A stretch of DNA of 64,000 nucleotides, taken from the NCBI RefSeq assembly GCF_900446695.1, contig NZ_UAVP01000008.1, positions 372,001-436,000 of the forward strand. The letters are read 5' to 3'. How positions within the stretch are numbered: position 1 is the stretch's first letter; each line of letters starts with the position of its first letter. The DNA comes from Capnocytophaga sputigena. GTDB taxonomy: Bacteria; Bacteroidota; Bacteroidia; Flavobacteriales; Flavobacteriaceae. This document shows, piece by piece, positions 32,954-42,764 of the stretch. The translations under genes and the position numbers were made by a program. Below the pieces are notes generated by a model. The model did not search any database. It was given only the letters and a program-made list of their open reading frames with translations, and was not told the DNA's origin.

Positions 32954-35425
32954 TTATCTTACCATTATATCAATTTTCCCTTTCAATTTCTTAGTCTTAG
33001 CCTCTATGTTTATTATACCTGATTTATCTCCTGCTTGTACCATCATCACTAATTTTCCGTTGAAGAGGTGCATTTTAGGCAAGTGGAATTGGTCGGTGCA
33101 AGTAGCATCGCCATTGGCAGCTGCTTTATAAAAGCCTGCTCCTTTAACGGTGAAAGTTACCAAATCGTTTACAGTAGGACATAGATTGCCATCTTTATCT
33201 ACCGCTTCTACAGTGATAAAAGCGAGGTCTTTGCTATTAGGAGTGAGTTCTGTTTTACTTTCAGTGCTGAGACGCAAGGCATAAGGCTTGCCTGCAGTAT
33301 GGATTTCTTTTTCGGCTACTGCCTTACCATTGTCATCATAGGCTACTACTTTCACAGTACCAGGTTCGTACTTAGTATCCATCCACATCAGGCGGTAACG
33401 CTTCTGACGTTCTAAATCTGAAGGATTACCGTCTTTTTCTTCCTCTTCTAATTTTATAGAAAGGTCTTTACTGCGTTTGCCTTGACTTTTGCCATTGATA
33501 AATAATTCGGCAGAAGGATAATTAGTATAAACGAAGATAGGAGTTACTTCACCCTCGCGCCCTTCCCAATTCCAATGAGGGAGGATATGCAAGGTTTCGG
33601 CTTCCTTATTCCAATGCGAGCGGTAGAGATAGAAGCGGTCTTTAGGCAAGCCTGCCAAATCTACTGCTCCAAAGTAGGAACTGTGAGAGGGCCATTCTAC
33701 ATAGTAAGGAGTAGGTTCGCCGAGATAGTCGAAGCCTGTCCAAATGAACTCGCCTACGGTATAAGGCAAATCCTCTTGATGTATCCAGTCGTCTTCGGGC
33801 AAGTTTGACCAACCGCAGTGTTCTACGTCATAAGACGACGATTGCATATCGGGGTATTTAGCCATTGATTTGCGCTCTACGGGGAACTTATACACCCCAC
33901 GCGAACTTACCGTTGAAGCGGTTTCACTACCCAAAATAAGCTGTTGTGGCAACTTGCGGTAAGCCTCTTTGTACTTAAACGGACGGTAATTGAAACCCAT
34001 TAGCTGCATCGTTGCTGCCATATTGTTTTTAAGCACATCGTGAGGTCTATCCATACCATTGCTCACAGGGCGAGTAGTATCGTATTTTTTGATAATATCT
34101 TGCAAATAGCGCGCTACTTGCGAGCCACTTTCTACGCTTTGCTCTTCCACCTCATTACCTATGAACCACATCAGTACGCTAGGGTTGTTGCGGTAGTGTT
34201 TTACGAGGTTCGTAAGGTCTTTTTCAGCCCAGTCTTTGAAGTACAAGTGATAGCCATTATCCACTTTGGGGATAGCCCATTCGTCAAAACTCTCTACAGC
34301 CAATAGCATACCCATCTCGTCGGCTAAACGGACGTATTCAGGCGCCGGCATATTATGAGAGGTGCGGATAGCATTAACGCCCATATCCTGCATAATGCTT
34401 ATTTGTCGGCGTATAGCACTCTCATTTACAGCAGCACCCAGCGCCCCTAAATCGTGGTGCATACACACCCCTTGAATTTTGATTTTTCGTCCGTTGAGGT
34501 ATAGACCATCGTTAGGTTTGAGTTCGATAGAGCGCACCCCAAAGGTAGTGGTTACTTCATCTTTTACAGTATCACCTTCATAGAGTTTGGTAACCGCTTT
34601 ATAAAGGTACGGCTTGCCGATGTCCCACAAGCGAGGGTTATCAATATACAATTCTGCTGAAATCTTATCGGTAGTGTAAGGAGTTGCTTTGGTATTGGCA
34701 TACGCTACTCTTTCACCTTGATTGTTGAAAATAACAGTCTCTGCTGCAATAGAAGTCTTTTTATCAGCTACAAACTCAGTATTTACTACTACTTTAGCGA
34801 AGTTGTTTGTTATTTCGGGGGTGGTAATCTGTACGCCCCAAATAGGGATATGCGTCTTATTTTTAGTGATGATATGCACATTGCGGTACAATCCAGCTCC
34901 TGGGTACCAACGCGACATCTGGGTAAGGTTGTTGAGTCGCACTGCCAAAGTGTTGTTATTGGCTTTTACGTAAGGAGTGATATCCAAGAAGAAAGTGTTG
35001 TAGCCATTGTGCCATTCACCCGCTTTTTGTCCGTTTACAAACACTTCGGGGTTACTCATTGCCCCGTCGAACTGTACAAACACCTGCTTATCGGCGGTAA
35101 GTTGTGGCACGTTGAACTGGGTGCGATACCAGCCTACGCCTACAAAAGGCAAGCCACCTGTACGCCCTGTGTGTTCAATAGCCGCTTTTTGTCCGTCCTG
35201 CTTGATGGCAGTGCGTTGGATATCGTTTTCCATATCAAAAGGACCATAGATAGCCCAGTCGTGAGGCACGGTTACGCGTTGCCATTTTGCATCGTTATAG
35301 TTTGTTTGTGAGAAGGCGGGTTTGTCCTCACGGGTAAATTTCCACCCTTTTTGGAGGGTTTGCTGTTGTTGCGCCGAGCTTGTAGCGACAACGCCTAATA
35401 AAAGTAAAAGGTTGATTTTGTTCAT
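32954..35425 (-). CDS. Exported GH2 beta-galactosidase-like glycoside hydrolase
   Basis: 823 residues with a signal peptide (VVATSSAQ). Domain order: sugar-binding jelly roll (about 20-190, GVGWYRTQFNV), Ig-like domain, GH2 TIM barrel (about 300-590), then DUF4982-like and Ig-like C-terminal domains. The acid/base is in LMWFIGNEVEE and the nucleophile Glu is in LILGSETAST. MHHDLGALGAAVNE is a typical barrel entry motif. It should remove beta-galactose or related sugars from host glycans in the periplasm or at the surface; substrate inferred only at family level. Confidence 0.92.
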   Translation of the reverse strand: MNKINLLLLLGVVATSSAQQQQTLQKGWKFTREDKPAFSQTNYNDAKWQRVTVPHDWAIYGPFDMENDIQRTAIKQDGQKAAIEHTGRTGGLPFVGVGWYRTQFNVPQLTADKQVFVQFDGAMSNPEVFVNGQKAGEWHNGYNTFFLDITPYVKANNNTLAVRLNNLTQMSRWYPGAGLYRNVHIITKNKTHIPIWGVQITTPEITNNFAKVVVNTEFVADKKTSIAAETVIFNNQGERVAYANTKATPYTTDKISAELYIDNPRLWDIGKPYLYKAVTKLYEGDTVKDEVTTTFGVRSIELKPNDGLYLNGRKIKIQGVCMHHDLGALGAAVNESAIRRQISIMQDMGVNAIRTSHNMPAPEYVRLADEMGMLLAVESFDEWAIPKVDNGYHLYFKDWAEKDLTNLVKHYRNNPSVLMWFIGNEVEEQSVESGSQVARYLQDIIKKYDTTRPVSNGMDRPHDVLKNNMAATMQLMGFNYRPFKYKEAYRKLPQQLILGSETASTVSSRGVYKFPVERKSMAKYPDMQSSSYDVEHCGWSNLPEDDWIHQEDLPYTVGEFIWTGFDYLGEPTPYYVEWPSHSSYFGAVDLAGLPKDRFYLYRSHWNKEAETLHILPHWNWEGREGEVTPIFVYTNYPSAELFINGKSQGKRSKDLSIKLEEEEKDGNPSDLERQKRYRLMWMDTKYEPGTVKVVAYDDNGKAVAEKEIHTAGKPYALRLSTESKTELTPNSKDLAFITVEAVDKDGNLCPTVNDLVTFTVKGAGFYKAAANGDATCTDQFHLPKMHLFNGKLVMMVQAGDKSGIINIEAKTKKLKGKIDIMVR

Positions 35426-35502
35426 TCTTATAAATCAGTAGTTTTTAAAATTCGGAGTTCTGGGAACTGTTATGGCTCTTATTTTTTCTGTTTTCCCTTA
35501 TT

Positions 35503-35943
35503 TCAATTCACTTCAATTTTTGAAATAGTTAAAGAGTTTGACTTTAATTTTTTTCCGTTGAGGAGAGGAAATGAAAATTGAAGGTGGTGATCATTTCCAA
35601 TCCAATAATTACCAAATTCCCCACCTTGTCCTTGTACGCCATTGCTCCAAGGTTGCAAAACTTGTCCATCGGTGGTTCTCGCTTGCATATAAACTCTACC
35701 TTTTGGTTTAGAATTGGCATTGGATTTTTTCAACAATAAGTTTACATACAACACCGTGTTACCTCCATCTCCACCCCATTGCTCTTTATCTATTTTGGCA
35801 GTAATTCCATTTTGGGTGAGTTCTCGAGTGCCTTCTGGGGCTTCACTCCCGCCTTTTTTATCATCATCTTTTCCACAAGAGACTAAGGTAACTGCTGAGC
35901 ATAGTAGTAATAATGCAAATGTTACGTTAATCAGCTTTTTCAT
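35503..35943 (-). CDS. Uncharacterised lipoprotein
   Basis: 146 residues. Lipobox LVSC (Cys about 23) followed by GKDDDKKGGSEAPEG, a charged Gly-containing start like that of the surface-lipoprotein export signal in Capnocytophaga. The mature domain is short and beta-rich (NTVLYVNLLLKKSN, GRVYMQARTTDGQVLQPW, HLQFSFPLLNGKKL). No family recognised. It is encoded 77 bases downstream of the GH2 gene's direction-mate upstream gene group and 78 bases upstream of the GH2 gene. Confidence 0.65.
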   Translation of the reverse strand: MKKLINVTFALLLLCSAVTLVSCGKDDDKKGGSEAPEGTRELTQNGITAKIDKEQWGGDGGNTVLYVNLLLKKSNANSKPKGRVYMQARTTDGQVLQPWSNGVQGQGGEFGNYWIGNDHHLQFSFPLLNGKKLKSNSLTISKIEVN

Positions 35944-36034
35944 TTTTATGATGTTTTTTAAAATTATTAATTCTGCAAATATAAGGATTTATTTTTTACT
36001 TACAAGTTTTTGATTTTTGCTTTCTCACATAAAA

Positions 36035-37417
36035 TCACAAACTTTTATAAAAGTTACTTTTCTTCACTACCTCTAAAAATTGTGGTATATTATGATACCA
36101 AAAAGCTACTTTATGTCCCCTAAAGGTGATTTCTATATTGCCATCATCAGTGGTTCTTGCTGAAAGTAGGGCTTTGTCTATATCATTTTTAAATGCAGTG
36201 CGAGACTTTTTTTCATCAGGGATATAGGCTATTAATTTTTCGTTGGTTTCTTTTTCGTAGTAATACGATGCCAAAAGTGGTAGCAGGTAGGCGGCTGCGG
36301 TATCTAATTTGCTTTGTCTTTCATAAATAGCTACCAAATCGAGGAAAATACGTTCATTGTCTTTTTTTACAGTGGTCGCACTTCTATCTTCATAAGGGGC
36401 ATCGTATAGAGCTTTTAGGAAATACTTTTCAGCCATTTCGTGGTTGCTATTGTCATAATAGATGTCGGCTAATGAGTGAGCTGCCAGATGGGCAATATTG
36501 CGCAGGTCATACACATACCAATTGTTTTCTGAAGTTTCTTCTATTTTCAAATCACTAAGGTAAAGCAGGTCATCTTGCACCAATCGTATATTTTCATAGC
36601 TTAATGGTGCTTCTTCCTTCAGTTTGTTGTAAATGTCTACCAGTTTTTGGTCGTTTTTATGAAGGGGTGAAGTTTCAAGGAGTTTTTTGAGCAGTATAAT
36701 CAGCTCATTGATGCGTTTATTGTGATATAGGGAGAAGTAGGCACTAACTTTGTTTTCAGTTTCAGTAGGAAAAATGTGACGGTCTCGCTTTTTCCGAACT
36801 TCTGAATGTATTTCAGTAGAAATTAGTTTTTCATCAAAGATGTATAGCTTAAAAATAGCCTTACCCATATTGCCTAAATGTGTGTTGGCAACAGCTATGC
36901 CATACACATAATCACCTTTACTTCTGAAAAAAGCGCTATGGTGTTTATTCTCTATAAGGATATCACCCGTATTGATTTTAGATTTCTCAGTTTTATCGTT
37001 TGAATATTGAAATTTTACGTGATTGAAGTAAGCAGATTTTTGTATCTTGTTTCTTTCGTTTTTCAGGAATTGTTCTACATATTGTTCTTTTCCTGCGGGG
37101 TCTTCTTTGTCTTCTATACTGAAAGCGTTGAAAGTCATATCCACCCACCCCACATCATACTTTGCAGGATAATATACCACGCGGTTTTTTCCCGTAAGCA
37201 CATCTATACAAATACCCGCTTTGTCGTCCCATAACATACCCTCACTGATAGGTTTAGCACTAAGGTAATTAGCGAAAAAATCATCAATAGGAGCTTTTAA
37301 TTTAGGGTCATCAATACGAGCACTGATAAACCTCTGTATAGTGTCTAACACCGCTTTCCGTTGTCCAAAACAAAAAGAACAACAAGATAATGCTAAGAGA
37401 ATAAGGAGTTTTTTCAT
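36035..37417 (-). CDS. Exported TPR-like protein of unknown function
   Basis: 460 residues with a signal peptide (LALSCCSFCFGQ). The N-terminal 200 residues are mixed alpha/beta with GISVANTHLGN-like strands (DYVYGIAVANTHLGNMGK). The second half is helical with TPR-like stretches (AAHSLADIYYDNSNHEMAEKYFLKAL, DLVAIYERQSKLDTAAAYLLPLL). It may scaffold or bind other envelope proteins. It lies 14 bases downstream of the BtrH-like gene, so the two are probably one transcript. Confidence 0.65.
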   Translation of the reverse strand: MKKLLILLALSCCSFCFGQRKAVLDTIQRFISARIDDPKLKAPIDDFFANYLSAKPISEGMLWDDKAGICIDVLTGKNRVVYYPAKYDVGWVDMTFNAFSIEDKEDPAGKEQYVEQFLKNERNKIQKSAYFNHVKFQYSNDKTEKSKINTGDILIENKHHSAFFRSKGDYVYGIAVANTHLGNMGKAIFKLYIFDEKLISTEIHSEVRKKRDRHIFPTETENKVSAYFSLYHNKRINELIILLKKLLETSPLHKNDQKLVDIYNKLKEEAPLSYENIRLVQDDLLYLSDLKIEETSENNWYVYDLRNIAHLAAHSLADIYYDNSNHEMAEKYFLKALYDAPYEDRSATTVKKDNERIFLDLVAIYERQSKLDTAAAYLLPLLASYYYEKETNEKLIAYIPDEKKSRTAFKNDIDKALLSARTTDDGNIEITFRGHKVAFWYHNIPQFLEVVKKSNFYKSL

Positions 37418-37431
37418 ATCGGTTATTTGTA

Positions 37432-38454
37432 TTATTTATGTTTGCTTGTCACGCTACGACCTACCGCTTTCAGTTTCTTAAAAAACGCTTCTTCTCTCTC
37501 GGCTATGGTGTACAACTGCTGTGAGAGGGCGCTATACACATCGGCTTGGGTGCTGCGGTTTTTGTATACGCGGGCAATGGCTACTGCAAAGTCGCGCCAC
37601 GCATCACCTATGTCGGTAATTTCTTTAGAGAGTTCTATTAAGGCATCTTTTTTCAGGAGTTTGCCGGCTTCTTGCAAGAAAGCGCCATAGATGAACCTAA
37701 AACCTGCCCCTCCTGTACCTACTTCTTCCTGCATACGTATCAGCTGGGCAAGGTAGTGATTGGTGGTTTTTGCACCTTTCTTGCGGTACCATTTCAGAAT
37801 ATCCTTGCTAACTGTCTTGATGCCTGCCACCCCCACTATCGGTACGGGAGCGAGCATCGTACTGCACGTTTGCTTGATACCCTTCCATATTGCCTTTTCT
37901 AATGAAAGTTCTTTAGGCAGATGGGTGGGGTAATACAAATGTCCTTTAGGAGCCAACACCCCACTGGGAAAGCGCACTTTGGTGAGTTCTTCGGGGGTAA
38001 GCGTGGTAACGTGTGGAATCACGGGATCGCTGATGAGGTACTTGCCGTCTTCTTTGCCATAAACCACTAAGTTGTGAGCATTGAAGTGAAAACGGTATTC
38101 ATCGGGAAAATAAGGCAAGTTGAAGACCCCTACTTGCAAACCCGTAGGGATACCCTTTGCCAGATTGTCGTCGAGGGCTTGTTGTGCTTTTTCGGGGGAA
38201 GAAAACTTTTGGCGTTTCACCTTAAAACCTAATCGTTTAGCTACTTTACTAAAAATATGCCCCGGCATAGTGCGGTAGCTAATAGCGGGAGCTTCATTTA
38301 CTTTTATCCAAGGAAAATAGAAGAACAAGAGTCCGGAGCCAATACCAAAAACCATAGGCTCACTCAGCTGAACGCCATTGAAATATAACAAATTAGAGGC
38401 TACACCATTCTCACAGTGCGCCGATTGTCGATGTTTAAAATCTATTGTTGCCAT
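37432..38454 (-). CDS. BtrH N-terminal / DUF4872 domain protein (C39-like fold)
   Basis: 340 residues, cytosolic. N-terminus HRQSAHCENGVASNLLYFNGV carries the Cys of the papain/C39-like BtrH N-terminal domain; the partner His and Asp appear in FHFNAHNLVVYGKEDGKYLISDP. The DUF4872 C-terminal domain follows from about residue 180. In butirosin synthesis BtrH transfers an acyl group from a carrier protein to the aminoglycoside, so related proteins may be acyl- or aminoacyl-transferases. No carrier protein or biosynthetic cluster is visible here. Own consensus promoter. Confidence 0.82.
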   Translation of the reverse strand: MATIDFKHRQSAHCENGVASNLLYFNGVQLSEPMVFGIGSGLLFFYFPWIKVNEAPAISYRTMPGHIFSKVAKRLGFKVKRQKFSSPEKAQQALDDNLAKGIPTGLQVGVFNLPYFPDEYRFHFNAHNLVVYGKEDGKYLISDPVIPHVTTLTPEELTKVRFPSGVLAPKGHLYYPTHLPKELSLEKAIWKGIKQTCSTMLAPVPIVGVAGIKTVSKDILKWYRKKGAKTTNHYLAQLIRMQEEVGTGGAGFRFIYGAFLQEAGKLLKKDALIELSKEITDIGDAWRDFAVAIARVYKNRSTQADVYSALSQQLYTIAEREEAFFKKLKAVGRSVTSKHK

Positions 38455-38465
38455 ATAAAATCGGG

Positions 38466-38497
38466 CAAAGATAGGAGATAATTAGCAATTTAGCAAA
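38466..38497 (-). promoter_or_regulatory. Promoter of the BtrH-like gene
   Basis: Minus strand TTTG at 38494-38497, 20-base spacer, TATCTTTG at 38466-38473, 12 bases upstream of the ATG. Confidence 0.72.
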
Positions 38498-38562
38498 TTA
38501 GTAAATTAGCAAATGGAAAAATTAGGCAATTTGCAGATAAGTCAATTGTGCGATGCTAATTA

Positions 38563-39426
38563 TTAGCGAGTATTATAGGCATTTTTAATTCTATCTTTTA
38601 GAGAGGGGTGAGTTACACTTCCTTTCATCATCTTGTTTTCAGTGATTTCATTGAGTTTTTCAAGTGTTTGAACGTATTGCTCTGCTCCTACTTTTCTCAC
38701 AGCAAATGCATCTGCTTGATATTCTAATCGGCGTTGAAAAAAATACGGGATAAGTATAAAAGCAATAACTCCATAGGTAAGACCCACTAACGCTACTATA
38801 ACAGGTTCCATAATTGTATCTCTATAATGCTGACTTTCAATAATATTTTCAGAAAAACTATATATATAAACAAAGATAATAGAGCTTACCACATTCAGGA
38901 AAAACATTTTGTACAAATGCCCCAATTTCAAATGTCCTATTTCGTGGAAAACAACCCCTTTTAGTTCGTTATTAGTCATTTTTTCACACAAAGGTTCTCC
39001 TATAAGAATTGTTTTGGTAAAAGGAAAAACTCCTGTCGCAAAAGCATTTTCAATTTTTCCTTTAATGATGCGTATGCGATACGAGTAGCCTTCATTGCGC
39101 AGAAAAGACTCAATTTCTTCATTTTTTAAATACTTCTTTTTTTGAAATAATGCCCTTAAAGGTACAATCAAAAAATAGTAAGAATTGATGAGTGCTAACA
39201 TTATCACAGCCATTGCATTTGTAAACTTTATATGACTGAAAAACAACATCATAAGAATAAAAATTAACGAGACTACAGCACTATCAAACAGCTCATCTTT
39301 CCATATAAAAAGATCTGTAAAAGCATATTTTTTCTTTTTGTCTATTTTGAATGAAAGGTACGCCACAAAGATTTTCAAAGCAAAAATGGCAATCACATAA
39401 ATAATGTAGAGGAAGAATGGATTCAT
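38563..39426 (-). CDS. M48-family membrane zinc metalloprotease
   Basis: 287 residues. Two to three N-terminal membrane segments, then the zinc site GVVFHEIGHLKLGH (HExxH) and the third ligand Glu in RRLEYQADAFAVRKVG, flanking two further membrane helices. This is the HtpX/Ste24-like layout of inner-membrane quality-control proteases. It ends VTHPSLKDRIKNAYNTR, the usual M48 C-terminal TH-P-x-x-x-x-R-I motif. Own promoter at 39456-39487. Confidence 0.9.
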   Translation of the reverse strand: MNPFFLYIIYVIAIFALKIFVAYLSFKIDKKKKYAFTDLFIWKDELFDSAVVSLIFILMMLFFSHIKFTNAMAVIMLALINSYYFLIVPLRALFQKKKYLKNEEIESFLRNEGYSYRIRIIKGKIENAFATGVFPFTKTILIGEPLCEKMTNNELKGVVFHEIGHLKLGHLYKMFFLNVVSSIIFVYIYSFSENIIESQHYRDTIMEPVIVALVGLTYGVIAFILIPYFFQRRLEYQADAFAVRKVGAEQYVQTLEKLNEITENKMMKGSVTHPSLKDRIKNAYNTR

Positions 39427-39455
39427 ATTTATTAGGTTTTATATGTTATTGAGCG

Positions 39456-39487
39456 CAAAAATAATAAATCATTAGGAAATTTACAAA
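39456..39487 (-). promoter_or_regulatory. Promoter of the M48 protease gene
   Basis: Minus strand TTTG at 39484-39487, 20-base spacer, TATTTTTG at 39456-39463, 29 bases before the ATG. Confidence 0.7.
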
Positions 39488-39675
39488 TTAGCAAATGGAA
39501 AAATGTACTTTATTACGCTTCAAAATTATGAATTTTCTATCCTTTTTCACTAAAAACACCTATTAAATTTCCTATAAATCTCTATAATAATTAACATTTC
39601 GTTTAGGCTCTTTCCTTGAAAAACCGCACTTTACAAGTTATAAACTTAAAATTATAAAAAAATTTCTCAGGAAAA

Positions 39676-39708
39676 TTTGGTAGTATTCAAAAAAATATAT
39701 TAATTTTA
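39676..39708 (+). promoter_or_regulatory. Promoter of glgB and the glycogen cluster
   Basis: TTTG at 39676-39679, 21-base spacer, TAATTTTA at 39701-39708 (last base deviates from TAnnTTTG), 69 bases upstream of the ATG. The rest of the 350-base gap 39427-39776 holds the opposing protease promoter and AT-rich sequence with no gene. Confidence 0.6.
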
Positions 39709-39776
39709 CGGCGAATTTAATTGACTTACCTAAAAGCCAACAACTTGACTTTTCCGTAGCCAGAATACCAAACATT

Positions 39777-41741
39777 ATGAACGACCCACTTTTACTACCA
39801 TACCTCCCTATCATTCAGGGAAGGCATCAGCACTTTATAGATATACTTCATAGAGTGCAAGGGGACGCTAAGTGCCTTGCTGATGCTTGTAATTCGCACC
39901 TCTACTACGGTCTGCACCGTACTAGTACAGAATGGGTGCTACGCGAGTGGGCTCCAAATGCAACGGCTATCTTTCTTCTTTGTGATAGCAATGACTGGCA
40001 AAAAAACAATCACTATTCTTTTACTAAACTAAACGACCAAGACTGGGAATTGCGCCTCCCCACTAATATCCTCCGCCACGAAATGCTCTACAAACTGCTC
40101 GTGGAATGGGAAGGAGGTAGCGGCGAGCGTATCCCTTCACATACTACCCGCGCTGTGCAAGACGACTATACCAAAGTGTTCTCCGCCCAAGTGTGGTGCC
40201 CTGATCATCCCTACCATTGGCAACATCCGCGTCCAAAAGCTGCCCCACATCCGCTTATCTACGAAGCGCATATCGGGATGAGTACGGAACATCAGCGTGT
40301 GAGTACCTTTGTAGAGTTCCGCCTCTATGTACTACCTCGCATTGCTACTTTGGGTTACAACACTATCCAACTGATGGCAATACAAGAACACCCTTACTAC
40401 GGTTCTTTTGGTTATCAGGTGGCTAACTTCTTTGCAGTAAGTTCGCGCTTTGGTACCCCTGAAGAACTCAAAGAACTCATCGATGCTGCCCACGGCTTGG
40501 GCATACGCGTACTGCTTGATATTGTACATTCACATTCGGTGAGCAATGAGGCGGAAGGGCTTAGCCTTTTTGATGGCACTGACTATCTTTACTTCCACCG
40601 TGGCGAGCGCGGTAAACACCCTGCTTGGGACTCCCGTTGTTTCAACTATGGCAAGCCACAAGTGCTCAATTTCCTACTCTCAAACTGCAAATATTGGCTT
40701 GAAGAGTTTCGCTTCGACGGTTTCCGTTTTGATGGGGTTACTAGTATGATTTATTACGATCACGGTTTAGGCAAAGCCTTTACCGATTATAGCTTCTATT
40801 ATGATGGCAATGAGGACGACGACGCTTTGGTGTATCTCACTATGGCTAACCAACTTATACACGAGCTCTACCCCGAAGCGCTCACCATTGCCGAAGAAAT
40901 GAGCGGACTGCCAGGGCTTGCTTCCCCCATCAGTGAGCAGGGAATGGGCTTTGACTACAAGCTGAGTATGGGCATCCCCGATTATTGGATCAAACTCCTC
41001 AAGGAAGTCCCCGATGAACAATGGCACGTAGGCGATATCTATTACGAACTGACTAACAAGCGCGCTGAAGAACGCACTATTAGCTATGCCGAAAGCCACG
41101 ACCAAGCGCTCGTAGGTGATAAAACCATATTCTTCCGCCTTACCGATAAGGAAGTGTATACCGGAATGAGCGTGTTCGACCACAATCTAGTTATAGACCG
41201 CGCGATGGCTTTACACAAGATGATACGCCTCATCACTTTAGCAACAGCAGGAGGCGGTTACCTCGCCTTTATGGGTAACGAATGGGGGCACCCTGAGTGG
41301 ATTGACTTCCCTCGCCAAGGCAACAACTGGAGCTATGCCCACGCTCGCAGACTATGGAGCTTAGTTGATAACCCCGACTTGAAGTTTAAATACCTCAACG
41401 CTTTTGATAGCGCGATGATACACTTTGCCGCCGAGAGCAAATTCCTCGACCGTGAACCTCGTGTGTTGGTGCGCGACATCGAGCGACAATTACTCGTATT
41501 TGAACGCAGTGGTTACTTATTTGTTTTCAGTTTCAACCCCACCACCTCCTACACCGATTATCAGTTTGATGTGCCAGCAGGCAAATATATCACCGTACTC
41601 AATACCGATAACCCCGCCTTTGGAGGTGATAACCGCATTGATGAAAGCGTAGAACATTTCACACAGTACACCGGCAAAGAGAATTTACTGTCACTATATA
41701 TACCCGCGAGAATTGGCTTTGTGTTGAAATTAGCAGATTAG
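39777..41741 (+). CDS. glgB: 1,4-alpha-glucan branching enzyme (GH13)
   Basis: 654 residues. N-terminal CBM48-like domain (RTSTEWVLREWAPNATAIFLL), then the GH13 barrel: LLDIVHSHSVSN, nucleophile Asp in FDGFRFDGVTSM, acid/base Glu in TIAEEMSG, and transition-state Asp in YAESHDQALVGDK. The C-terminal beta domain ends at GFVLKLAD. It is closer in sequence style to the eukaryote-like/Bacteroidota branching enzymes of about 650-670 residues than to the longer E. coli form. It introduces alpha-1,6 branches into glycogen and opens the glycogen cluster. Confidence 0.95.
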   Translation: MNDPLLLPYLPIIQGRHQHFIDILHRVQGDAKCLADACNSHLYYGLHRTSTEWVLREWAPNATAIFLLCDSNDWQKNNHYSFTKLNDQDWELRLPTNILRHEMLYKLLVEWEGGSGERIPSHTTRAVQDDYTKVFSAQVWCPDHPYHWQHPRPKAAPHPLIYEAHIGMSTEHQRVSTFVEFRLYVLPRIATLGYNTIQLMAIQEHPYYGSFGYQVANFFAVSSRFGTPEELKELIDAAHGLGIRVLLDIVHSHSVSNEAEGLSLFDGTDYLYFHRGERGKHPAWDSRCFNYGKPQVLNFLLSNCKYWLEEFRFDGFRFDGVTSMIYYDHGLGKAFTDYSFYYDGNEDDDALVYLTMANQLIHELYPEALTIAEEMSGLPGLASPISEQGMGFDYKLSMGIPDYWIKLLKEVPDEQWHVGDIYYELTNKRAEERTISYAESHDQALVGDKTIFFRLTDKEVYTGMSVFDHNLVIDRAMALHKMIRLITLATAGGGYLAFMGNEWGHPEWIDFPRQGNNWSYAHARRLWSLVDNPDLKFKYLNAFDSAMIHFAAESKFLDREPRVLVRDIERQLLVFERSGYLFVFSFNPTTSYTDYQFDVPAGKYITVLNTDNPAFGGDNRIDESVEHFTQYTGKENLLSLYIPARIGFVLKLAD

Positions 41742-41784
41742 TGAATAAATACAACCTAATTTAATTAGTTATCCATTGTTACTT

Positions 41785-42285
41785 ATGAATCACATATTAT
41801 CCTTATTAGTTTTTCTGTGTTTCACTTGTCAATCAATAACAGCACAGAAAGCTCAGGAGTGTAATTTAAAGGTCTTTTTATCATTAAAAAGTAAAACTTT
41901 ACAAGCTAATTTTTTCAGAAAGATTGATTCAGTAACAGCAGTGCAATACCCAAAAGGCAAAGCCAAAACTGTGAATATCACCCCAGCGATACTCAACAGA
42001 TATTTAAATGATATTGAAAAAGACTTTTCACAGCAGTCTGTAGGCGAAATGATTGCTGAAAGAACATACCATTACAAGTTAGTACCTCCAGAGTTTGCCA
42101 AGCAAGCCAGCAATGCAAAAAACAAAATCTATTTGAGTTTTTACCCCAAAAGCTGTGATTTCACGCTGCACCTACTGTACTCCTACTACTTAAAAGAACA
42201 CGATGTAGTAATAGAATCATCGGTAATCTATTACTTTACAATCATCGATGGAAAGATTGCAAATTTTGGGAGAGACGAAAGTTAA
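41785..42285 (+). CDS. Exported protein of unknown function
   Basis: 166 residues from ATG at 41785 (MNHILSLLVFLCFTCQSITAQ); a TTG three codons upstream is less likely. Signal peptide with SPI site after TAQ. The mature part has NITPAILNRYLNDIEKDFSQQSVGEMIAERTYHYKLVPPEFA and a hydrophobic strand pair near the C-terminus. No family recognised. It sits inside the glycogen cluster, 44 bases beyond glgB, and may be co-transcribed, but nothing in it points to carbohydrate. Confidence 0.6.
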   Translation: MNHILSLLVFLCFTCQSITAQKAQECNLKVFLSLKSKTLQANFFRKIDSVTAVQYPKGKAKTVNITPAILNRYLNDIEKDFSQQSVGEMIAERTYHYKLVPPEFAKQASNAKNKIYLSFYPKSCDFTLHLLYSYYLKEHDVVIESSVIYYFTIIDGKIANFGRDES

Positions 42286-42370
42286 ATTATCAATGAACAA
42301 TTGATAATGAACAATTAACAAGGTTTGTAGTGTAAATAGTACCAACCATCAATTGAAATAACCATTAATT

Positions 42371-42745
42371 ATGAAGAACAATATTATTAAAGAAAAGTCT
42401 TTTGATTTCTCTATTCGTATAGTCAAACTTGTAAAATTATTAAGGGAAGATAAAAAAGAATTTTTAATTACTAAGCAGTTAGTAAGATCTGCTACTTCCA
42501 TAGGTGCTTGTATTAGAGAATCAGAATACGCTGAAAGTGACAATGACTTTATCCATAAGTTACATATAGCTCTTAAAGAGACTAATGAAACTGAATATTG
42601 GTTAGATCTATTATATGCAACTCAACACCTTACTGAAAAAGAACATAAATCAATAATAAATGACTGCAAAGAAATTCTAAAATTACTTATCTCAATAGTA
42701 AAAACTAAAAAAGAAAATATTAAAACTTCAATGAATAATAAATAG
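42371..42745 (+). CDS. Four-helix-bundle protein (23S rRNA intervening-sequence family)
   Basis: 124 residues matching the TIGR02436/S23-type family: FDFSIRIVKLVKLLRED, LITKQLVRSATSIGACIRESEYAES, DFIHKLHIALKETNETEYWLDLLY, then a C-terminal helix. Members are found either within rRNA intervening sequences or as isolated genes in Bacteroidota; function unknown. Here it is a lone insertion in the glycogen cluster, with AACAATTAA-type repeats on both sides (42289-42320 and 42765-42838). A truncated relative is at 62442-62540. Confidence 0.9.
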   Translation: MKNNIIKEKSFDFSIRIVKLVKLLREDKKEFLITKQLVRSATSIGACIRESEYAESDNDFIHKLHIALKETNETEYWLDLLYATQHLTEKEHKSIINDCKEILKLLISIVKTKKENIKTSMNNK

Positions 42746-42764
42746 TGAACAATAAACTATAAAT

